Of a stretch of DNA of 64,000 nucleotides, positions 57,638 through 64,000 are shown one piece after another (within the stretch, counting starts at the first letter, position 1; every line of letters begins with the position of its first letter). Where the stretch lies: contig NZ_CP046956.1 of assembly GCF_017792025.1 (NCBI RefSeq), positions 2,666,001 through 2,730,000 on the forward strand. The letters are read 5' to 3'. Source of the DNA: Sediminibacillus dalangtanensis. Its GTDB lineage: Bacteria > Bacillota > Bacilli > Bacillales > Amphibacillaceae. The notes beneath the pieces are model-generated. The model worked only from the letters and a program-made list of their open reading frames with translations, was not told the origin of the DNA and searched no databases. The position numbers and the translations under genes were made by a program.

Positions 57638-58057
57638 CTACTTCACAATCATAACCGGACAATTTGCCCGTTTTGCCACTTTGTGACTGACACTTCCCAA
57701 CACCATTTCCTGCAACGAATTCAACCCGCGGCTGCCGATCACACAAACATCAAACGCTTTTTCATTCGCATATTTTACAATGCTTGGACCAGGATCTCCA
57801 TGAAGAATGTTGATCTGATAACGTACTCCGGCATGTTTTAACTTTTGCTCCGTAAATGCAAGCTTTTCTTTCCGTTTAACGTCAATATCAGCTGCATTCC
57901 AATTTTGCAAAACGTCTGCCTTTGATTTGTCCCTATCCACTACATACACCACTTCAATGAAAGCGTTTGAATTGTTTTGCGCCAAAAGCAATGCTTTTTC
58001 TACTGCTCTGATTGCATGTTCAGAGCCATCTGAGGCTAATAATATTTTATTAAACAT
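57638..58057 (-). CDS. universal stress protein (UspA family)
   Basis: This 139-residue Usp-fold protein has the N-terminal LLASDGS and the ATP-binding motif GSRGLNSLQEMVLGSVS (G-2x-G-9x-GS), so it should belong to the nucleotide-binding class. The ATG follows TGGAGGACATGGA. It lies downstream of the SulP transporter gene and may respond with it. Confidence 0.92.
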   Translation of the reverse strand: MFNKILLASDGSEHAIRAVEKALLLAQNNSNAFIEVVYVVDRDKSKADVLQNWNAADIDVKRKEKLAFTEQKLKHAGVRYQINILHGDPGPSIVKYANEKAFDVCVIGSRGLNSLQEMVLGSVSHKVAKRANCPVMIVK

Positions 58058-58184
58058 TCCATGTCCTCCAGAAAATCAGATTCCCTTTTCCCATTATAAC
58101 AAACATTCTTTCCTGTTAAAGATGAATTTCTCTGGCGAAAAGAAAAAGGACAGGAGCTTTTATTCAGCATCCTGCCCGCATCTA

Positions 58185-59657
58185 TCAATGGTTGGCCGCT
58201 TTTGCGTCGGGTTTATTATATACCGCGCGCTTCTCGACCAACATGGAACTCTCGTGATTCAAACCTATAACATTTACTTTTATTCCATTATCCTGATACT
58301 TTAAAACAATTTTATCGATTGCGCCGACAGCTGAATCGTCCCATAGGTGCGCTGCTTTCAAATCGATATCTATTTCCTCGCATGATTCTTTATAATCAAA
58401 TGAAGCTACAAACTCATTGACCGATGCAAAAAACAATTGGCCTGTCACCACATATACCTTTTTACGTCCTGCTTCGACCTGTAGACTGTGGACATGGACC
58501 TTCGATATCTTGGCAGCGAAGAAGATGGCGCTCAACAATACGCCGACCAGTACACCGATTGATAAATTGTGGGTCAGCACAACAGCTCCCACCGTGACAA
58601 CCATAACAACTGCGTCCGTTTTCGGCATCAAGTGCAAATGACGGAGTGATGACCAATCGAAAGTACCAATCGAAACCATAATCATCACACCGACTAGGGC
58701 AGCCATCGGAATTTGTACCAATAAATCATTGAATACCATGATCAGAATCATGAGGAAAACACCGGCAGTCAGGGTAGATAAACGTCCATTGCCTCCCGAC
58801 TTCACATTAATAACCGATTGACCGATCATGGCACAGCCTGCCATACCGCCAAAGAAACCGGCAACGACATTCGCGATGCCCTGTCCTTTTGTTTCTTTAT
58901 TTTTGTCACTTTCTGTGTCTGTCATATCGTCGACGATTTGGGCAGTCAACAGAGATTCTAACAATCCGACTACAGCCAGGGCAAGGGAATAAGGAAAGAT
59001 AATCATCAATGTTTCCAAATTGAACGGGATATCCGGCAGTAAAAATAACGGAAGCGCTTGGGTAAGCTCTCCCATATCTCCAACGGTCCGGACTTCGCTT
59101 CCCGTATAGACCGCAATTAAGGTAATGACAACGATAGCGATAAGAGGAGCAGGTACAGCTTTAGTGAAGCGCGGAAGAATATAAATAATGGCCAACGCTC
59201 CTGCCACCATCGCATACATCGGCCAAGACTCGCCGACAAAATGCTGTAATTGAGAAGTAAAAATCAAAATAGCCAGCGCATTTACAAATCCGATCATCAC
59301 CGATCTAGGAACAAATTTCATAAACCTGGCAAGCTTGAATATTCCCATCACAATCTGGATAATCCCAGTCAATATCGTAGCAGCCAATAAATACTGCAAA
59401 CCATGTTCAGCAACCAAGGTGACCATGACCAATGCCATCGCCCCTGTTGCTGCGGAAATCATTCCCGGTCTGCCGCCGACAAAAGCAATAACGACAGCAA
59501 TACAAAAGGAAGCATATAAACCGACCATGGGGTCGACACCGGCAATAATCGAAAAAGCAATTGCTTCCGGAATTAATGCCAAGGCTACGACCATCCCAGC
59601 TAATATGTCTCCCTTGATATTGCCAAACCAACTCTGTTTAATCGCAGTTAGGTTCAA
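58185..59657 (-). CDS. SulP family anion transporter with STAS domain
   Basis: This 490-residue protein has about 11-12 membrane helices with [27 protein letters not shown] near the N-terminus and a C-terminal cytoplasmic STAS domain (about 385-485). SulP members carry sulfate, bicarbonate or other anions, often with sodium or protons. The TTG start with AAGAGGTG upstream is chosen; a longer frame lacks a ribosome site. The substrate is not determinable here, though a nearby usp gene is common for bicarbonate/sulfate SulP operons. Confidence 0.88.
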   Translation of the reverse strand: MNLTAIKQSWFGNIKGDILAGMVVALALIPEAIAFSIIAGVDPMVGLYASFCIAVVIAFVGGRPGMISAATGAMALVMVTLVAEHGLQYLLAATILTGIIQIVMGIFKLARFMKFVPRSVMIGFVNALAILIFTSQLQHFVGESWPMYAMVAGALAIIYILPRFTKAVPAPLIAIVVITLIAVYTGSEVRTVGDMGELTQALPLFLLPDIPFNLETLMIIFPYSLALAVVGLLESLLTAQIVDDMTDTESDKNKETKGQGIANVVAGFFGGMAGCAMIGQSVINVKSGGNGRLSTLTAGVFLMILIMVFNDLLVQIPMAALVGVMIMVSIGTFDWSSLRHLHLMPKTDAVVMVVTVGAVVLTHNLSIGVLVGVLLSAIFFAAKISKVHVHSLQVEAGRKKVYVVTGQLFFASVNEFVASFDYKESCEEIDIDLKAAHLWDDSAVGAIDKIVLKYQDNGIKVNVIGLNHESSMLVEKRAVYNKPDAKAANH

Positions 59658-59920
59658 CACGACACCTCTTTCTTTTCTATTTAAAACTTTCTTCATGAAA
59701 GTAATTCCGCTCAAAACAAAGTGAATCTTACCACATCAGCTTTAATTAGACAAACCCGATGTAAACGTAAGTCATAGTCTTTTCTCTTTTATTTTCTCTT
59801 TTTTTCTTATCTTTTCGGCATTGTTTGTAAGAGGGGTTTTTTTAACTTTTGTCAATAATTTTTATCATTCCGTACAGAATAAGCTTGAACGTATATTTTA
59901 GCTTTAAAGGAGAGAATACC

Positions 59921-60397
59921 ATGGAACATGTAAGAGCACTGGTCATCAAATTCGCAGTGACCGGGATTGTCCTTTACTCGATTCTAGGCATTTTTTATAC
60001 AGCAACTGTCGGGGATATCTTTATCATCACCCTGCTTGTCACCGGAGTTGCCTACTTGCTTGGAGATCTATTTATCCTGCCGCGTTTCGGCAATCTGACT
60101 GCCTCCATAGCAGACTTCGGCCTAGCGTTTGCCGCAGTCTGGATATTGAGCGCCTTCTTTATCGGAACCGACGTATCCGTTGTCAATGCAGCGCTGTTTT
60201 CTGCCTTGTTCATCGCAGCTGCTGAGGTCATTTTCCATATGTACATGCAAAACAGGGTACTGGATGATGAACCGGATTACGAGGAAGCAAATAGACAAAC
60301 AACTGCTCGTCTGCAAACAGAATTTGCAGACGAAAGTGAAGGGCAAGATATTATCGAATTGCAGGATGGCAAAACAGAAGAAAAAAAGGATGAGTAA
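59921..60397 (+). CDS. YndM-like membrane protein (DUF2512)
   Basis: This 158-residue protein has four membrane helices, TGIVLYSILGIFY and DFGLAFAAVWILSAFF among them, and an acidic cytoplasmic tail rich in Glu/Asp. It fits DUF2512, a family of unknown function in spore formers. The ATG is preceded by AAAGGAG; an in-frame start 24 codons upstream is rejected. Confidence 0.78.
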   Translation: MEHVRALVIKFAVTGIVLYSILGIFYTATVGDIFIITLLVTGVAYLLGDLFILPRFGNLTASIADFGLAFAAVWILSAFFIGTDVSVVNAALFSALFIAAAEVIFHMYMQNRVLDDEPDYEEANRQTTARLQTEFADESEGQDIIELQDGKTEEKKDE

Positions 60398-60469
60398 CCG
60401 GCCGTCCATGCCAGTCTGTCAGGTAGTTCACTGGACAGGCTGGCCGATTAAAGCGGGAACATAAAGGAA

Positions 60470-61402
60470 CTATGGATTGGTGAGAAGTTTGCTGGCTTCT
60501 TCTGCAAGCAGCAGTCCAATCGACTGATTTTGTAGCCATATCGCAGGATAATATTCGACAGGAACTGGCCGGGGGCCAATGTATGGAGAAATTTCAGGGG
60601 TGAACGCCGGTCTTTTCATCTCTGTTAAAAACCAATCTGTGTATCCGCCCCCGCTTGGATCGGGACCTGGATCAACAAGGCGGTAACTGGTTTTTTCGCT
60701 TATCCTTTTGGCGATTTCATGGCTGATAGCCAGCAGATTTCCATCAATTTTGTACTTCCAATATATTTCTTCTCCTGATGAGTGGTAAGCAGCAGCGATA
60801 TGGAAGCGATGCTTTTTTGTGAATTGATAAACAGCCTTTGCTTCCGGTTCGCTTAATGGGTGAGGTCCTTTATAATTCATTGGACCTGGACTGTCAGCAG
60901 ATGGTTTGATTGTTTCCCAGCCTGCAGGATACTGTCGATTAAGATCTACCCCTCTTATGTTTGCCTTCCACCCAGAAAAGTCCGTTCGGTAATCGTTGAA
61001 CCGTAAAACAGCATCTGGCTGCTGGGTTGCTTCCGCCCCCTTTTGCACAAGGTTGACGCCATCAGGATTGACCATCGGAATAAACCAAATGGAGGCCCTG
61101 TTGAGGAGATCGCGGACATCAAATCCGGTGATGTTTTCTTTACTAGACCAAGCCTGGGTGTAAGCCTCCGCCATTTGCATCAACAAATAAGAGGTCAGCC
61201 ATTCCCTCGCATGATGCGATCCGTTTAAAAGCACTTTTGCCCTTCCTGTTCCCACTTTTAAAGCATAGAGGGGCCTGCCTTCTACTGATTCGCCGATTAT
61301 TTCAACTTGAAAAAAGTCCGGATAATCTCTTTTCAATTCTTGAATATCCGCTTCCATTTTCTCAAAAGTATAGGGGAAATCATTTGTAATCAAGTGCGTC
61401 AT
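60470..61402 (-). CDS. M14 zinc carboxypeptidase, gamma-D-glutamyl-diaminopimelate type
   Basis: The 310-residue peptidase has zinc ligands H64-x-x-E67 (GSHHAREW) and H207 (AYHSSGEE), substrate-binding NPDG (112-115) and R156, and catalytic E270 (TPEISPY). It resembles the catalytic domain of Bacillus endopeptidase I and YqgT-like proteins that cut peptidoglycan stem peptides. No signal peptide or LysM domain is present, so it likely works in the cytosol, for example in muropeptide recycling or sporulation. The ATG with GAGGAGAG upstream is chosen. Confidence 0.87.
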   Translation of the reverse strand: MTHLITNDFPYTFEKMEADIQELKRDYPDFFQVEIIGESVEGRPLYALKVGTGRAKVLLNGSHHAREWLTSYLLMQMAEAYTQAWSSKENITGFDVRDLLNRASIWFIPMVNPDGVNLVQKGAEATQQPDAVLRFNDYRTDFSGWKANIRGVDLNRQYPAGWETIKPSADSPGPMNYKGPHPLSEPEAKAVYQFTKKHRFHIAAAYHSSGEEIYWKYKIDGNLLAISHEIAKRISEKTSYRLVDPGPDPSGGGYTDWFLTEMKRPAFTPEISPYIGPRPVPVEYYPAIWLQNQSIGLLLAEEASKLLTNP

Positions 61403-61513
61403 AGAAATGTCTCTCCTCGATTCATTGGTTTCTGACAAAATGAGCGCGATCAAACATGGAATGATTTGCATCCCATCAGTAAAATGGTACTATATATATA
61501 TTAACAAATGGAT

Positions 61514-61594
61514 CGATAGGTGATGGGGTTCACCTTTAACCGCCAACAGGCTGATGACTCCTGCCAGTATATGCTCTGGCAGGAGTCATTTTAT
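61514..61594 (+). promoter_or_regulatory. fluoride riboswitch (crcB motif) with terminator
   Basis: ATAGGTGATGGGGTTCACC, TTTAACCGCC and GGCTGATGACTCCTG follow the fluoride aptamer consensus in order. The terminator ACTCCTGCCAG/CTGGCAGGAGT with ATTTTAT overlaps its 3' side. Fluoride binding should allow transcription of the two crcB genes. Confidence 0.93.
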
Positions 61595-61619
61595 ATTGGA
61601 AAATTTTGGAGGTATCTGC

Positions 61620-61997
61620 ATGATTTATCTTTTTGTCGGGATAGCTGGATCACTTGGTGCCATGTTACGGTATGGAATCGGACTGGCTTTTTACCAGGCC
61701 GATGCCGCATTCCCAATTTCTACTTTACTCATCAATTTAGCGGGAAGTTTTCTGCTAGCATGGCTGACAGGATTTGTTTTCACTAAAGCAAACCTTTCGA
61801 CCGCCGTTCAATCGGCTATTGGCACAGGGTTTGTCGGCTCTTTTACCACTTTTTCTACATTAAGTGTCGAAACAGTTGATTTGTTCCATGATGAAAGGCT
61901 GCTGCTCGCCATTCTATATGTATTGACCAGCATAATCGGCGGCCTTACAATGAGCAAGCTGGGATATCAGACGGTAGTGAGGGATGAATCGAGATGA
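61620..61997 (+). CDS. crcB1: fluoride channel subunit CrcB/Fluc 1
   Basis: This 125-residue Fluc protein has four membrane helices, NLAGSFLLAW and the GFVGSFTTFSTLSVE motif that lines the fluoride pore. The ATG follows GGAGGT, after the riboswitch terminator; an upstream in-frame ATG lies within the riboswitch and is rejected. Overlaps crcB2 by 4 bases; Bacillus-type pairs form heterodimeric channels. Confidence 0.94.
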   Translation: MIYLFVGIAGSLGAMLRYGIGLAFYQADAAFPISTLLINLAGSFLLAWLTGFVFTKANLSTAVQSAIGTGFVGSFTTFSTLSVETVDLFHDERLLLAILYVLTSIIGGLTMSKLGYQTVVRDESR

Positions 61998-62362
61998 GCG
62001 AAATAGTATTTATCTTAGTAGGAATTGGCGGGTTTGTTGGTGCGATCGCCCGCTTTGCCATCAGTCAACTTGTAAAACGCAACTTTCGATTTACCATTCC
62101 GGCTGCGACCGTGTTTGTTAATGTTGCTGGTTCTTTTTTGCTCGGTTTATTGAACGGTTTGCATGTCGGTGAATATATCCTTCTTCTGGCGGGAACCGGC
62201 TTTTGCGGTGCCTTCACTACTTTTTCCACGTTCAAGCTGGAAGCAGTCCAACTTCACCTCCGCGAACAAAAAAGAGCATTTATTTTCTATACTATTTTTA
62301 CTTATGCAGGCGGTATCGCTCTTGCTTTTGTCGGCTATCAGCTCGGTATGTTGTTCCATTAA
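61994..62362 (+). CDS. crcB2: fluoride channel subunit CrcB/Fluc 2
   Basis: This 122-residue partner has the NVAGSFLLGLLNG and GTGFCGAFTTFSTF motifs and four membrane helices. Translationally coupled to crcB1 through ATGA. It exports fluoride from the cell as half of a dimer. Confidence 0.94.
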   Translation: MSEIVFILVGIGGFVGAIARFAISQLVKRNFRFTIPAATVFVNVAGSFLLGLLNGLHVGEYILLLAGTGFCGAFTTFSTFKLEAVQLHLREQKRAFIFYTIFTYAGGIALAFVGYQLGMLFH

Positions 62363-62366
62363 ACCA

Positions 62367-62403
62367 AACAGCAGCCCGGATCAGCCAGGCTGCTGTTATT
62401 TTA
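62367..62403 (+). terminator. terminator after crcB2
   Basis: AACAGCAGCC pairs with GGCTGCTGTT, followed by ATTTT. Confidence 0.85.
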
Positions 62404-63567
62404 AACAGATTTCAACGCTTTTCCGGCAAGCATTTGAATGACCATATCATCCATTGGCGGATTATGAAGTCCCGCTCTCACATTGCGATAATAGCGTTCA
62501 AAGTTGTACTGTTTCGACAAACCTCTGCCACCAGCAATCCGTAGTGCCAAATCCACTACTTCATTGGACGCATTGGTTACGGATGTTTTGACTGCTGCAA
62601 GCTCTGCACCAAGCTGTTCTCTCGACTCAGGTGATTCATCCCATTTGCGTGCGACCGCGTACATGAAATAATGTGCTTGTAATAATTTCAAATCCATCTC
62701 GCCGATTTTTTGCTTGATATGCGATACTTCGGAAATGGGCGTATTTAAGCTGTTTGGCTGATAATTTTTAGCGAAGGTGACAGCATCGTTGCGTGCGGCC
62801 ACTGCGATCCCCAGATAACATGCCGGGATGTGAAGCAGCCAGCCCTTCGGTTTGGAGGGTTTTCCTTGATTCACTTCAACCAAAGCCTGTTCAGGCAACC
62901 TTACCTCCTTGAGGACCAGGTCATCACTGCCCGTTCCCCGCATCGCCATGGTGTCCCAGGTATGTTCAACCTCGACTCCTGGTGTACCACGCGGGATTAA
63001 AAAAGAGCCGACTGCTTCTTTTTCTTCTACATAAGCAGTTACGAGATAGTAGTCGAGTACGCTGGCCATGGTGGTAAACGTTTTTCTTCCATTGACAATG
63101 TAATGATCATCCTGCCTGATTGCTTTTGTTTCGGGTATGCCCCCACGAGTGGGACTTCCGGTGGCCGGCTCGGATGCAGCTCGATTGACAACCAGCTTTT
63201 TTTCTCCGAGTTCACGGGCAAAAGCTTCAAACTGATCCTGTCGCCATAGCTGTTGTTCACTGAGTTCCATTACCACTCCCATATGCCAGCCAATGGACAA
63301 CGCTGCAGATCCGTCTCCTTCCGCCAATTTCTCCTGCATCATCAGCAATTCACTCAAATTGATTTGTTTTCCGCCAAACTTTTCTGGAAGCGGAAGCGTT
63401 ACATATCCTTCTTCTTTTAAATCCTGTAGGTTTTCCGGCGAAAACTGAGCCGACTGTTCTGTTTCTTCCGTTCTTTGTTTTAGTTTTGCTGCCAAACGGT
63501 CAGCTGTCTCCAGCAGCTCCTGCTGTCGTTGATTTTCAACGAATGCCTTTAAGAAATACGACACCAT
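62401..63567 (-). CDS. acyl-CoA dehydrogenase family protein (YdbM-like)
   Basis: This 388-residue flavoprotein has the acyl-CoA dehydrogenase fold with SEPATGSPTRGG, YIVNGRKTFTTMA and a C-terminal IAGGRGL/YRNVRAGLHNPPMDD region. The usual catalytic Glu is not obvious, as in the YdbM/DszC-like branch that includes flavin-dependent monooxygenases. It may thus be a monooxygenase rather than a dehydrogenase. The ATG GTG start with AGGAGTGATA upstream is chosen. Not part of the fad operon. Confidence 0.82.
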   Translation of the reverse strand: MVSYFLKAFVENQRQQELLETADRLAAKLKQRTEETEQSAQFSPENLQDLKEEGYVTLPLPEKFGGKQINLSELLMMQEKLAEGDGSAALSIGWHMGVVMELSEQQLWRQDQFEAFARELGEKKLVVNRAASEPATGSPTRGGIPETKAIRQDDHYIVNGRKTFTTMASVLDYYLVTAYVEEKEAVGSFLIPRGTPGVEVEHTWDTMAMRGTGSDDLVLKEVRLPEQALVEVNQGKPSKPKGWLLHIPACYLGIAVAARNDAVTFAKNYQPNSLNTPISEVSHIKQKIGEMDLKLLQAHYFMYAVARKWDESPESREQLGAELAAVKTSVTNASNEVVDLALRIAGGRGLSKQYNFERYYRNVRAGLHNPPMDDMVIQMLAGKALKSV

Positions 63568-63602
63568 TATCACTCCTGTCCTTCATTTCCATTTCTTCTT
63601 CT

Positions 63603-63632
63603 ATATTACATAAGGAATTTCTTAAATGACAA
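63603..63632 (-). promoter_or_regulatory. candidate promoter of the YdbM-like gene
   Basis: On the minus strand TTGTCA and TAATAT are 18 bases apart, about 35 bases upstream of the start codon. Confidence 0.5.
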
Positions 63633-63763
63633 GTTTTCAACTTGGATTACTTGTGTTTCTTATCCTCATAAATTAATCCACATCACCAAACCTTCAGCTT
63701 TCAGCATGCCTTTAGCTTTGGTATAGTTAACAAGGATAGCCGGAAAAAGGAGGAGGACCAATT

Positions 63764-64000
63764 ATGCAGACGCTTAAACAGGAAAGTCCTTTTTATTTAG
63801 CAGGGCTGATCATTCTCACCTTAGGGATTGGTTTAACCATTCAATCGCACTTAGGAACATCTCCATTCGATGCCTTGCTGGTCGGATTGTATCGCACCTT
63901 CGGACTGACAATCGGCTCCTGGGAGATTGTTGTGGGTTTTTCCATGATTGTGGGAAATGCCTTAGCCAAAAAGAGCCGTCCCGAATTTAGTGCCTTGATT
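63764..64000 (+). CDS. YczE/YyaS-like membrane protein, N-terminal part
   Basis: The gene continues past the right edge; 79 residues are visible. After a polar start (QTLKQES) come hydrophobic helices with GIGLTIQSHLGTSPFDALLVGLY and GSWEIVVG, the pattern of the YczE/YitT-related family of small integral membrane proteins of unknown function. The ATG follows AGGAGGAGG. TATAGT about 35 bases upstream could be its -10 box. Confidence 0.7.
   Translation, partial: MQTLKQESPFYLAGLIILTLGIGLTIQSHLGTSPFDALLVGLYRTFGLTIGSWEIVVGFSMIVGNALAKKSRPEFSALI

Overview
This window looks like a stretch of chromosome from an aerobic, spore-forming Bacillaceae bacterium. Gene order follows, with gaps, the yui-yum-yut-yun-suf-met-yus-fad region of Bacillus subtilis as I recall it. 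Sporulation genes (yutH, a YhcN/YlaJ lipoprotein, lytH, yunB, CotF-type coat genes), AGGAGG ribosome sites and frequent TTG/GTG starts fit that placement. The exact genus cannot be fixed from sequence alone. The NSS, NhaC and SulP transporters would suit a salt- or alkali-tolerant relative, but that is a guess.

Layout. 1-5.9 kb: yuiC (partial), yuiB, NADH dehydrogenase yumB diverging from flavodoxin/ferredoxin reductase yumC, a repeat-filled gap and a metallo-beta-lactamase-fold gene. 5.4-19.3 kb: Fe-S carrier yutM, dapF, small Cys proteins yuzB/yuzD, an Nfu scaffold, hom-thrC-thrB, a 2-hydroxyacid dehydrogenase with yutH, and the yutG/F/E/DUF3055/yutD/yutC/lytH group. 19.4-28.2 kb: an NSS symporter with a tiny MetS-type subunit, an NhaC-family transporter under a lysine riboswitch, yunB, an HD-GYP phosphodiesterase and yunC-yunD-yunE. 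28.4-37.2 kb: sufCDSUB, a tiny unknown gene, and metNPQ under a SAM-I riboswitch. 37.3-48.6 kb: thiol-redox proteins, yusD/yusF/gcvH/yusI, the fatty-acid beta-oxidation operon fadNAE behind a perfect FadR site, proline dehydrogenase and two CotF-like genes. 48.6-64 kb: an accessory stretch with an XRE regulator + HD-GYP pair, a Zur-controlled zinc uptake operon that includes zur, a glutaredoxin-like gene, a VLRF1-type release factor, GtrA, Usp, SulP, a DUF2512 protein, an M14 peptidase, a fluoride riboswitch with paired crcB genes, an acyl-CoA dehydrogenase and a partial YczE-like gene.

Functional themes are iron-sulfur assembly (suf, yutM, nfu), aspartate-family amino acids (dapF, hom, thr, Met and Lys riboswitches), beta-oxidation, zinc homeostasis and sporulation. 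The least explained material is between genes. It includes MITE-like palindromic elements of about 106-108 bp whose outer stems differ in sequence yet stay self-complementary, a 238-bp element with four whole or partial copies (three ending at terminator hairpins), a 146-bp tandem repeat that supplies the 3' end of thrB, and an HD-GYP protein whose C-terminal half resembles a degenerate cobalamin-binding module. No CRISPR array, rRNA, tRNA or transposase gene was seen.
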